This document shows, piece by piece, positions 1 through 6,584 of a stretch of DNA of 8,044 bases. The stretch's first letter is position 1. Each line of letters starts with the position of its first letter. Where the stretch lies: positions 1-8,044 of the forward strand of contig CAMLER010000211.1 of the NCBI GenBank assembly GCA_946478915.1, written 5' to 3'. Made by a program: the position numbers and the translations under genes. Below the pieces are notes generated by a model. It did no database searches. It worked only from the letters and a program-made list of their open reading frames with translations, and was not told the DNA's origin. The DNA is from an uncultured Chryseolinea sp. (GTDB lineage: Bacteria > Bacteroidota > Bacteroidia > Cytophagales > Cyclobacteriaceae).

Positions 1-2
1 TA

Positions 3-233
3 TATATCGGCGAACTCATTCACTTCACACTTTCTGATGAAGGTGGACTTGAAAACATTGTATTAAAAGATGCAAAGCGCAGATTGTTGCAAGACGATCT
101 TTCAGAGAACCGCTATTACGAAATCCCCGGGCGATATATTACTATTCCGTACAAAACCATCGTTAATATAAACATCCGTTATTTTTATCTCGAAGAGGTA
201 ACTGCCGACTATGGCGATGAAAAATTGCTCTAA
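3..233 (+). CDS. C-terminal fragment of an unidentified protein
   Basis: An open frame runs in from the left edge and ends at tandem stops (TAA TAA, 231-236), giving the last 76 residues of a protein whose start lies outside the window. The fragment is rich in alternating hydrophobic and charged residues (YIGELIHFTLSD near its start, RYITIPYKTIVNINIRYFYLE near its end). This suggests a small beta-rich fold with one helix rich in lysine and arginine between the strands. No catalytic motif, signal or membrane segment is visible in this part. It converges on the M14 peptidase gene, with 21 bp between stop codons. I do not recognise the family. That the frame is coding is supported by the double stop, the sensible amino-acid composition and the absence of a better frame on either strand. 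Confidence 0.6.
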   Translation, partial: YIGELIHFTLSDEGGLENIVLKDAKRRLLQDDLSENRYYEIPGRYITIPYKTIVNINIRYFYLEEVTADYGDEKLL

Positions 234-254
234 TAACGGCATGCCCACACGACG

Positions 255-2789
255 CTACTGGCCGACCATAAACACAGCGTTCGAAAAAATCATTTTCCCG
301 TTTTCCCAAAAGCTTCTGAACAGCGGATTATCCACCATATAGATTACATTGCCACTGCCCTTTTCTTCCACTCCAAAAACGAGGCTATTGTCCATTTTTT
401 TATTCGCATGTCTCCCGGCAAAACCCTGCACTGGCTTGGCAACACCTTTTATTACTCCCACATTCCAACCCTTATCAAGATAGGCGAATCGGCTTTCACG
501 GGTCTTAAGAGTGTAATATGTACCGCCGGTGCCGAAAGTTAAAGGGTGAGAACGATCCATCACTACCTTATAAATAGCTCCAGAAATAGTGTTTGAAATC
601 TCATTTCGCTCGCTGTCTTCGTATCGCCTTAAAACTTCCCCTTCTTTCAATAGTTTCTCCTGCTTCTCAGCGTCAGCCTTCTTTGCTTCGCTATCATAGT
701 TCTTCAATGCATAACCTTTTTTTTCAGCAAAAGCATTTAACCCACTGCCAATGACAATTAGTTTTCCTCCGGCACTAACCCAGGAACCCACCCTGTTAAG
801 TTGGGTTTCATCGAATATTTTATACGACCCTTCCGGAATGATCAACACGTCGTAATTTCTCAATTCGACGTCGTTGAAATAGTCCGTTCCGATCTGTGTG
901 ATTGGATAATGAATCTGCTCTTCAAAAAAATGCCAGACTTCGCCCGCGGAGAGCGAATTTGTTTCTTCGCCAAAAAGTACAGCTACTTTAGGAGGCATCA
1001 GATATTTTACATCCGCGGCTCCCACATCCTTTCCTTTTGTAACAAACCCAGTGGTTGATGTAAAAAGTACTCTCGCCCTCTTGCTCGCCAGGCCTTTAAC
1101 CTTGTTGTCGAAGTCAGCAATACTCTCATTGTTTCTTCGCGTTATGATTATTGAACCAGGTAGAAAATTTTCTCCGTTAATGGAAAACGGTTTTTCTGCC
1201 GCCCTTAATTTAATTCCCTGAATCATTGCTTCTGCAACAAAGGCCACATCATCGATGCTTTCATATTTCAAGATATACGCATACGGTTTTTCAAAATTGG
1301 AAGAAGGTCCTTTGGAAGCAGTCTGAAATTTTCTGCTGACATTAATTCTTTCATTGACCGCATATGCATTTAAGTTGTTGGCATAAATGAGGTTCCATGC
1401 GGTAATATCGTAGGTAAGTGAATCAGCAAGCTTAGATTGTGGCTCAAACACCGTAGTGATAAACCTGGATTTGGGTTGAAAAATATTAATCACAAGATCC
1501 TCAGCAGTGAGGTTAAAATTTCCAGTGGTCTGATTTTGAAAATCATACCCGCGCAATGATTTACCTGTTGCTGCGCTACCATATTCAATGGATTGAAGGT
1601 CGAGCCACCTGATAAGTCGATTGATCTTGTCCGTATTGTTGCCAGCCTTTATAACGTATGCCTTATACGGTGACGTTGGGTTAGTAAGATTTTCTTGAAA
1701 ATACTTTGCAAACTCATCAACTACGCGCGCTGCATTTATAGATGTAATCTCCACTGTCGACAACCCTGAGGTATGGTGGTGATCCAGTCTGTCGCGCAGC
1801 GTTAGATCGTCACCCTCTTTTGTTTTTATTCTCAGTCCGCCGGCACCACCACCACCCTGCTCATAGGTCATTCCGATGGCCCCATTATAGGTTGGATAAG
1901 TATCACCATAGCTTGGGTAATAGAGGTCAAAAATTTCCTTCGTAAAATACAGCCAGCCCTTCTCATCGAAATGCTTTGCATTATTCTTTCCAATAAGAGT
2001 TTGGAACTCGCGCTGCCACGGAGTTATTACCTCGTGAAAAGGTTCGGCGGCGGGGGCAAAATAATAAGGATTGTTATAGCCCTGCTCATGAAAGTCCACG
2101 TGTACGTGAGGCATCCATTCATGATATATTTTAAGCCGATGACGTGTCTCAAGTTGTGTTCCCCATGCCCAATCCCTGTTAAGATCGAACATATAATGGT
2201 TGCTTCTTCCGCCGGGCCAGGGTTCATGGTGTTCCTTTGCGTCTATGTTGGAATTAGCAGGCTTGTTTAAGTATTGGTTATAAAAATTGGCATACCGGTC
2301 TCGACCATCGGGGTTGATGCACGGGTCAATAATGACCACGGTATTCTTCAACCATTCCTGTGTTTTCGAGTTGCTCGGATCAGCGAGTGAATGCAAAGTG
2401 AGCATAGAAGCTTCAAGCGAACTCGCTTCATTTCCATGTACATTATAGCTGAGCCATACGATTGCTTTTTTGTCTGAGCCAGGCGGTCCATCCATTAATC
2501 TGGTCCTTTTCAAATTGTCAGTACGAATTTTTTCCAGCTGACTAAAATTTTCCGGGGATGTGACTATGGTATAAATCAGTGGACGATGCTCGTAAGTCTC
2601 TCCATATTGACGCACCTCAACGTTGGCCATTACAACGTCCACGTGTTTGAAATACTCCACCATACGATAGTGAGGGGTGAACCGTTCACCAAGCTCGTAG
2701 CCTAAAAATTCTTTCGGAGTTAGAAGCTTTTGTGAATGCCCAGGCCAACAACATACTATTGAAAAACTAAGGGTGAGCAGTATCTTCAT
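255..2789 (-). CDS. Secreted M14-family zinc carboxypeptidase-like protein with GATase1-like C-terminal domain
   Basis: Predicted exported metallopeptidase of 844 residues. Residues 1-20 form a Sec signal peptide (MKILLTLSF core, ending GHSQ). The M14 domain covers about residues 30-360. The zinc-binding HxxE is H118/E121 (VHGNE), followed by NPDGRDR (159-165), FDLNRDW (201-207), the third zinc ligand H234 (VDFHEQG) and the likely catalytic glutamate E310 (MTYEQGG). All are in the usual order, so the peptidase is probably active, cutting C-terminal residues from peptides in the periplasm or outside the cell. After a beta-rich linker, about residues 597-690 resemble a class I glutamine-amidotransferase fold (KVAVLFG, YDVLIIPEGSY, WVSAGGKLIVIG). 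The expected nucleophile elbow reads PEGSY and has no cysteine, so this part is probably not an enzyme. A lysine- and glutamate-rich helix (about 697-725) follows. This length and two-domain layout are typical of Bacteroidota M14 proteins. Substrate unknown. It is divergent from the RDD gene, with 130 bp between start codons. Confidence 0.9.
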   Translation of the reverse strand: MKILLTLSFSIVCCWPGHSQKLLTPKEFLGYELGERFTPHYRMVEYFKHVDVVMANVEVRQYGETYEHRPLIYTIVTSPENFSQLEKIRTDNLKRTRLMDGPPGSDKKAIVWLSYNVHGNEASSLEASMLTLHSLADPSNSKTQEWLKNTVVIIDPCINPDGRDRYANFYNQYLNKPANSNIDAKEHHEPWPGGRSNHYMFDLNRDWAWGTQLETRHRLKIYHEWMPHVHVDFHEQGYNNPYYFAPAAEPFHEVITPWQREFQTLIGKNNAKHFDEKGWLYFTKEIFDLYYPSYGDTYPTYNGAIGMTYEQGGGGAGGLRIKTKEGDDLTLRDRLDHHHTSGLSTVEITSINAARVVDEFAKYFQENLTNPTSPYKAYVIKAGNNTDKINRLIRWLDLQSIEYGSAATGKSLRGYDFQNQTTGNFNLTAEDLVINIFQPKSRFITTVFEPQSKLADSLTYDITAWNLIYANNLNAYAVNERINVSRKFQTASKGPSSNFEKPYAYILKYESIDDVAFVAEAMIQGIKLRAAEKPFSINGENFLPGSIIITRRNNESIADFDNKVKGLASKRARVLFTSTTGFVTKGKDVGAADVKYLMPPKVAVLFGEETNSLSAGEVWHFFEEQIHYPITQIGTDYFNDVELRNYDVLIIPEGSYKIFDETQLNRVGSWVSAGGKLIVIGSGLNAFAEKKGYALKNYDSEAKKADAEKQEKLLKEGEVLRRYEDSERNEISNTISGAIYKVVMDRSHPLTFGTGGTYYTLKTRESRFAYLDKGWNVGVIKGVAKPVQGFAGRHANKKMDNSLVFGVEEKGSGNVIYMVDNPLFRSFWENGKMIFSNAVFMVGQ

Positions 2790-2867
2790 GGTGATCGCTG
2801 GATATTCAACTATTTTTCAGTCAGAACTTCCCAAGTTAATTAAAGAGATTCATCCATTTTTAAAAAG

Positions 2868-2898
2868 TTGGATCGTTGAGTTTAATCTTTTAGATTTA
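2868..2898 (+). promoter_or_regulatory. Candidate Bacteroidota-type promoter of the RDD gene
   Basis: TTG at 2868-2870 is followed, after 20 bases, by TAGATTTA at 2891-2898. This matches the Bacteroidota primary sigma consensus (TTG, about 19-21 bases, TAnnTTTG) at every specified position except the last base. It would place the transcript start about 10-15 bases before the ATG at 2920, and so supports that start. Pattern match only. Confidence 0.45.
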
Positions 2899-2919
2899 AG
2901 TAAACCAAACCTTATAACC

Positions 2920-3396
2920 ATGCATCAGACTTTCGCCGGCTTTTGGCTGCGTTTTGTGGCGTACATTATAGATACAGTAATAATTTACGCTTTGCAGTCC
3001 TTCATCTTTGTTCCCGTCTTTGGGCTATTGGGAATATCATTTGCGTCCCGAGCCGAGCAATTCGAAAATATGTCCGACGCTGAGGCTGTCGGCGCGATTG
3101 GTGCTATGGCTGCCCTATCCAGCGCAGCAATCTTTCTGAGCGGGGTGATCGCGCTTTTATATTGGACGATAATGGAGTCTTCAAAGTATCAGGCCACAAT
3201 AGGCAAGTTGGCACTCGGACTAAAAGTAACAGACATGGATGGCAATAGTCTTGATTTTGTGAAGGCACTCGTGCGAAATCTTTGTAAAATTCTTTCGGGA
3301 ATGATTATGGGCATCGGATATATCATTGCTGGATTCACCGAAAAAAAGCAGGGGCTTCATGACATTATAGCGAATACCCTGGTTGTAAAAAAGTAA
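2920..3396 (+). CDS. RDD-family inner-membrane protein
   Basis: A 158-residue membrane protein of the RDD family (PF06271 type). It begins MHQTFAGFWLRFVAYIID, carrying the arginine (R11) and aspartate (D18) that give the family its name. A long hydrophobic stretch follows (about 19-40), then an alanine-rich segment (about 57-84), the conserved QATIGKLALGLKV motif (91-103), a third membrane stretch (about 124-139) and the closing QGLHDIIANTLVV with the second aspartate (D148). The length is normal for single-domain members. The frame stays open upstream to 2773, but family homology begins at the ATG at 2920 and a promoter candidate lies just before it, so I chose 2920. Some RDD proteins have been linked to ion transport or to stress-related membrane functions; no substrate can be inferred here. 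It converges on the TPR gene across a 19-bp gap containing a terminator hairpin. Confidence 0.85.
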   Translation: MHQTFAGFWLRFVAYIIDTVIIYALQSFIFVPVFGLLGISFASRAEQFENMSDAEAVGAIGAMAALSSAAIFLSGVIALLYWTIMESSKYQATIGKLALGLKVTDMDGNSLDFVKALVRNLCKILSGMIMGIGYIIAGFTEKKQGLHDIIANTLVVKK

Positions 3397-3418
3397 TAGG
3401 AAGGCAACTGCCTCCCTA
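3397..3418. terminator. Shared bidirectional terminator between the RDD and TPR genes
   Basis: The arms TAGG-A-AGGC (3397-3405) and GCCT-C-CCTA (3410-3418) enclose the loop AACT. Read as plus-strand RNA, the stem has an A/C mismatch in the middle and is followed by only UUU. Read as minus-strand RNA, the same position is a G-U pair, giving a continuous 9-bp stem followed by UUACUUUUUU (the complement of 3387-3396). It therefore looks stronger for the TPR transcript than for the RDD transcript. It starts one base after the RDD stop codon, and the TPR stop codon (3416-3418) is inside the stem. Confidence 0.7.
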
Positions 3419-4522
3419 TTTGCAGTTCTTCTTGATTTCTGATCGGGCTTCCGTGGATCCTAACTCCTCAGCTTTCCTGAAGTCGAGGCAGGCATCATAT
3501 TTATTATTCATACTCACCTTCACCAGAGCTCGCTGGTAGTAGGTCTCAGCGTCGGACGGATACAATTCAATGGATGTCGTATAATCCTCAATTGCCCCGG
3601 CAAAGTCTTCTTTCTCGGTCTTACTAAGGGCTCGATTGTCAAAATACACCGGATTGCTGGCGTCCAGTTCGATAGCTTTGGTATAATCGGCAATAGCTCC
3701 ATCGTGATCGTTCAGATTATATTTTGTTACGCCGCGAAGATTGTAGGTCTCTGCTTCTTCAGGATTAAATTCAATCGCCTTGTCATAATCTTCCAGGGCA
3801 GCTTTAAAATCTTCTTTGGCACCTTTTGCCAAAGCCCTGTTCTCATACACCTGCGCATTCTTAGGATCAAGTTTTATTGCCTCGTTGTAATCCGAAATTG
3901 CCAGATCCAGGTTTCCTACATTGTATTGAGCGACGCCGCGATAATTAAACAGATTAGGGTCTTTAGTATCGAAACTTAACGCTTTGGTGTAATCGTCTAT
4001 GGCGCTGATAAACTCACCTAGTTCAGCCTTCGTTACACCCCGGTTGAAGTACTTATCTGCATCCGGGGGACCAAGTTCCAATGCTTTCGAAAAGTCAAAG
4101 TAAGCGCCCTGCAGATCTTCAAGGTTGTATTTGGCCAGACCACGGTTGGTATATGCGACAGCAAATGTTGCATTGAATTTCGTCGCCTTGTCAAAGTCAA
4201 GAATCGCTGCTTCATCATCTCCAAGCGCCATTTTTGCTTCGCCGCGATTGTTCCATGGCTCCGCAAATGTTGAATCAATCTCAATAGCAATATTAAAATC
4301 ACCGATAGCTCCGTAGAAATCATTCATCCCCAATCGGGCAAGCCCGCGCAAATTATAGGCTTGTTTGTTGCGCGGTGAAGAATCCATGAGCTTTTTCAGG
4401 TCCGCACTAGCGCCGCTATAATCTTTCGCTTCTATCTTGGACTGCGCTGCTGCGAGAGGATCATCCTGTGCATATAAAATACCAGAGACAAGCAACAAAA
4501 AAATAAATGAGAGTGCATTCAT
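3416..4522 (-). CDS. Exported tetratricopeptide (TPR) repeat protein, ten tandem repeats
   Basis: A periplasmic or surface scaffold protein: after a signal peptide (MNALSFIFLLLVSGILYAQ, cut after AQ) almost the whole chain is TPR helices. I count ten consecutive repeats of exactly 34 residues with no gaps, each with the pattern (Y/F)xNRGxAKxxLxDxxxAIxDYxKAIELxP, then an eight-residue tail ending KKNCK. TPR arrays bind other proteins, but the partner is unknown and there is no enzymatic domain. Repeats 6-7 and 8-9 match as pairs better than as neighbours, suggesting duplication of a two-repeat unit. Start choice: a GTG at 4535-4537 in the same frame would add MRYKK and give the signal peptide a more typical positive end. 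However, it sits directly against a good promoter -7 element (4539-4546) and probably lies before the transcript start, so I prefer ATG 4522; 4537 is the alternative. Divergent from the amidohydrolase. Confidence 0.88.
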   Translation of the reverse strand: MNALSFIFLLLVSGILYAQDDPLAAAQSKIEAKDYSGASADLKKLMDSSPRNKQAYNLRGLARLGMNDFYGAIGDFNIAIEIDSTFAEPWNNRGEAKMALGDDEAAILDFDKATKFNATFAVAYTNRGLAKYNLEDLQGAYFDFSKALELGPPDADKYFNRGVTKAELGEFISAIDDYTKALSFDTKDPNLFNYRGVAQYNVGNLDLAISDYNEAIKLDPKNAQVYENRALAKGAKEDFKAALEDYDKAIEFNPEEAETYNLRGVTKYNLNDHDGAIADYTKAIELDASNPVYFDNRALSKTEKEDFAGAIEDYTTSIELYPSDAETYYQRALVKVSMNNKYDACLDFRKAEELGSTEARSEIKKNCK

Positions 4523-4538
4523 TTTTTTATATCTCACG

Positions 4539-4568
4539 TAAAGTTAGGAATAATTTGTCCGAGCTCAA
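4539..4568 (-). promoter_or_regulatory. Candidate Bacteroidota-type promoter of the TPR gene
   Basis: On the minus strand, TTG (complement of 4566-4568) is followed by a 19-base spacer and TAACTTTA (complement of 4539-4546). This fits TTG-N19-TAnnTTTG except for the last base. The predicted transcript start falls at about 4531-4535, giving a short A-rich leader before the ATG at 4522. Pattern match only, but the spacing is ideal and the position sensible. Confidence 0.5.
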
Positions 4569-4607
4569 TCAGGTTATCTGTTTACTCATCGACGGGTATG
4601 TGCAAAC

Positions 4608-4648
4608 GAGCGGGCCTACTCGCCATTAAAGGTATGTACTGCCCGCTC
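4608..4648. repeat. 8-bp perfect inverted repeat in the TPR/amidohydrolase divergent gap
   Basis: GAGCGGGC (4608-4615) and GCCCGCTC (4641-4648) are exact reverse complements separated by 25 bases, in an otherwise A/T-rich 182-bp intergenic region. The repeat lies about 57 bp before the amidohydrolase ATG and upstream of the TPR promoter candidate. It could be an operator for a dimeric regulator or a leader hairpin. There is no U-tract directly after either arm, so a simple intrinsic terminator is less likely. Confidence 0.5.
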
Positions 4649-4704
4649 AGAAAAATTTGTACAGTTCAAGCCAAAATCCAATTATCTTAAAGGTCATTTA
4701 TTAT

Positions 4705-5811
4705 ATGAAAAAGATATTTACTGCTACTGCATTTCTCCTCTGCCTGATACAAGCCTGTGGTCAGGAGCGGCCCCTCGATATGAAGATGGAGTTTGAAGAT
4801 TACGATCCCCCATCAACTCTTGTGGTTCCGGAGCATCGCGTTGGCCGGGCTCGATTTCCATTCATCGATGTACATAATCATCAATTTTCAATGTCTTCTC
4901 AAAACCTTGCAGGGCTTGTCACAGAAATGGACAAACTAAATATGGCGGTAATGGTAAACCTCAGTGGCCGGGGAAGAGGAAGTAGTGACCACCTTGAAAA
5001 CTCGTTGGAGAACGTAAAAAAATCATTTCCAAAGCGATTCATCATTTTTACAAACGTGGACTTCGGTGGAATCGACGATCCGGAATGGCAGGCAAGAATG
5101 GTTAAGCAGCTTGAAGAAGATGTGAAAAAGGGCGCCAACGGATTGAAGATTTATAAGAGCCTTGGGATGTTTAACAAGGACAAAAACGGTGATCGCATTC
5201 GGATTGATGATCCCAGAATTGATCCGATCTGGGCGAAGTGCGGCGAGCTCGGTATTCCCGTTTTAATACACGCAGCTGATCCTAAGCAATTCTGGCAACC
5301 CATTGATAAAAACAATGAGCGATGGCTTGAATTAAAAACCCATCCAGGAAGACGACACGACTCAGATCCTGTCTCCTGGGAAACCATAATTGCCGAGCAA
5401 CACAACATTTTCAAAAAGCATCCGAAGACTAAATTCATCAATGCTCACCTGGGTTGGTACGGAAGTAATCTAAAAAAGCTAGGCGAACTAATGGACAAGT
5501 ATCCGAATATGTATACGGAAATTGGAGCCGTAATTGCTGAATTAGGCCGTCAGCCCAGATCCGCGCGAGAGTTTTTTACAAAGTATCAGGACCGTGTGAT
5601 GTTTGGAAAAGATTCATGGGTGCCGGAAGAATACGAAACCTATTTTCGTGTACTTGAGACGGCAGATGAGTATTTTCCTTACCATAAACGCTATCACGCC
5701 TTTTGGAGGATGTATGGAATGGATCTACCCGATGAAATCCTGAAGAAGGTGTATTATAAGAATGCCTTAAAAGTTATTCCTAACATTGACGCAAGCCTCT
5801 TCCCCAAGTAG
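4705..5811 (+). CDS. Exported amidohydrolase (amidohydrolase_2 family), probable lipoprotein
   Basis: A 368-residue predicted metal-dependent hydrolase or decarboxylase with a TIM-barrel fold of the amidohydrolase_2 type (PF04909; relatives include ACMSD-like decarboxylases). Residues 1-17 are a signal sequence (MKKIFTATAFLLC), followed by IQAC-GQ. This resembles a lipobox with C18 as the lipidated residue, although Q at position -2 is unusual and ordinary cleavage remains possible. Metal and active-site candidates are in the expected order: H57 and H59 (FIDVHNHQ), H189 (PVLIHAADP), H248 (FINAHLGW) and D303 (MFGKDSW). K148 (GLKIYK) lies where related enzymes often have a barrel lysine. The site looks complete, so the protein is probably active; the substrate cannot be told. 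A TTG at 4657 in the same frame would put 16 odd residues before the signal peptide, so ATG 4705 is chosen. It converges with the next gene, with a single base between stop codons. Confidence 0.87.
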   Translation: MKKIFTATAFLLCLIQACGQERPLDMKMEFEDYDPPSTLVVPEHRVGRARFPFIDVHNHQFSMSSQNLAGLVTEMDKLNMAVMVNLSGRGRGSSDHLENSLENVKKSFPKRFIIFTNVDFGGIDDPEWQARMVKQLEEDVKKGANGLKIYKSLGMFNKDKNGDRIRIDDPRIDPIWAKCGELGIPVLIHAADPKQFWQPIDKNNERWLELKTHPGRRHDSDPVSWETIIAEQHNIFKKHPKTKFINAHLGWYGSNLKKLGELMDKYPNMYTEIGAVIAELGRQPRSAREFFTKYQDRVMFGKDSWVPEEYETYFRVLETADEYFPYHKRYHAFWRMYGMDLPDEILKKVYYKNALKVIPNIDASLFPK

Positions 5812-5812
5812 T

Positions 5813-6544
5813 TTAGTTATCCGGGGAGGTGTCATCCGGCTTCATTCCACCAATCCTGAAACCTATACCCGTGGAAACGTAGAAGGGTCTGTATTCATAA
5901 TAGGTCTTGCTGACAGGAATCGAAAAGCCGCTTTGAAAAGTAAAGAACATTCGATTTTTCGCCAGATTGACTCGTCCCACTACAGCAGGTTCCAGAAATA
6001 TTTTTGGATCGTCATCAGCGATATAGGGTGAAACCGATTGATCACTTGAAAACTCCGTAAAATCAACCAATGAAATCCTTGGAACAAAAGAAACGTTCAT
6101 CACTTTCTTGTTTAATCCAATTGCAGGCTGGATAAAAAAGCGTTCAAATTTTCCCGTTGCTCGTAGCGGTTCGCCGTTTGAATAATCAAAAAAGTCGTAA
6201 TCATCATAGCTCGATCCGTCGCCCTTGCCATAACCGGCAAAGATTTCATAACACCATTTGCCTTCATTTTCATAATAGCCGATACCGCCCTCAAAAAACT
6301 TATGGCGATGGTAATCGTCTAAATCGTCAGGGTCAGGACTTTTATTGTCAGCGTACGAAAAGTTTCCCATTAGTCCGATGTGATTCGTTACGGAAATCGC
6401 GCCTTGAGCATCGATACCATTTCCAAATTGTATAGATCCCTGAAATTCGCCAGCTTGTGTAAACATCGGTGAGTTTCTCGCGTTCGGTACGTAAACCGGT
6501 GCGCAGGCTGACATTACCAGCACTATCAGAATGAACCTTTTCAT
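5813..6544 (-). CDS. Lipoprotein with predicted outer-membrane-type beta-barrel domain
   Basis: A 243-residue envelope protein of unknown function. MKRFILIVLVMSAC is a short lipoprotein signal, with C14 after MSA as the lipidation site, followed by APVYVPNARNSPMF. The rest is rich in alternating hydrophobic and polar residues with glycines and aromatics (FQGSIQFGNG, HIGLMGNFSYA, FEGGIGYYE, YEIFAGYGKG, FFIQPAIGLN), ending in the strand pair MFFTFQSGFSIPV and FYVSTGIGFRIGG. This is the pattern of a small beta-barrel of about eight to ten strands. Acidic loops (DPDDLDDYH, DDYDFFDY) fit surface or periplasmic turns. No catalytic motif is seen. The CAPxYVPN opening followed by a barrel resembles proteins I know from Cytophagales-type genomes, but I cannot name a family. 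The stop is one base from the amidohydrolase stop; the start is 40 bp from the nitroreductase start. Confidence 0.8.
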   Translation of the reverse strand: MKRFILIVLVMSACAPVYVPNARNSPMFTQAGEFQGSIQFGNGIDAQGAISVTNHIGLMGNFSYADNKSPDPDDLDDYHRHKFFEGGIGYYENEGKWCYEIFAGYGKGDGSSYDDYDFFDYSNGEPLRATGKFERFFIQPAIGLNKKVMNVSFVPRISLVDFTEFSSDQSVSPYIADDDPKIFLEPAVVGRVNLAKNRMFFTFQSGFSIPVSKTYYEYRPFYVSTGIGFRIGGMKPDDTSPDN

Positions 6545-6575
6545 ATTAAAAAATGGTAGTCCTAAATAATAAAAC

Positions 6576-6583
6576 TAAAGATA
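6576..6583 (-). promoter_or_regulatory. Candidate -7 element for the barrel lipoprotein gene
   Basis: On the minus strand TATCTTTA (complement of 6576-6583) matches TAnnTTTG except for the last base and lies 32-39 bases before the lipoprotein ATG. There is no clean TTG at 19-21 bases upstream; that region falls inside the start of the nitroreductase gene. Weak evidence. Confidence 0.3.
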
Positions 6584-6584
6584 A

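Noticed and set aside
238..245. GGCATGCC palindrome in the first convergent gap, considered as a terminator
   Set aside because: No loop, no longer stem and no U-tract on either strand.
1971..2270. Plus-strand open frame opposite the M14 peptidase
   Set aside because: It is antisense to a well-supported peptidase domain including conserved motifs; composition and sequence resemble no protein family.
2773..2919. Upstream extension of the RDD frame (49 extra residues)
   Set aside because: It overlaps the start of the M14 gene, has no family homology, and lies before the promoter candidate and the family's usual N-terminus at 2920.
4033..4323. Alternative frames within the TPR gene
   Set aside because: They are by-products of the repeated DNA of the TPR array; the TPR frame itself has ten regular repeats.
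4657..4704. Upstream TTG start for the amidohydrolase
   Set aside because: It would put 16 residues before a textbook signal peptide beginning MKKIF at 4705.
5786..6031. Plus-strand open frame across the convergent junction
   Set aside because: It overlaps the end of the amidohydrolase and the 3' part of the lipoprotein gene, with no recognisable domain or start signal.
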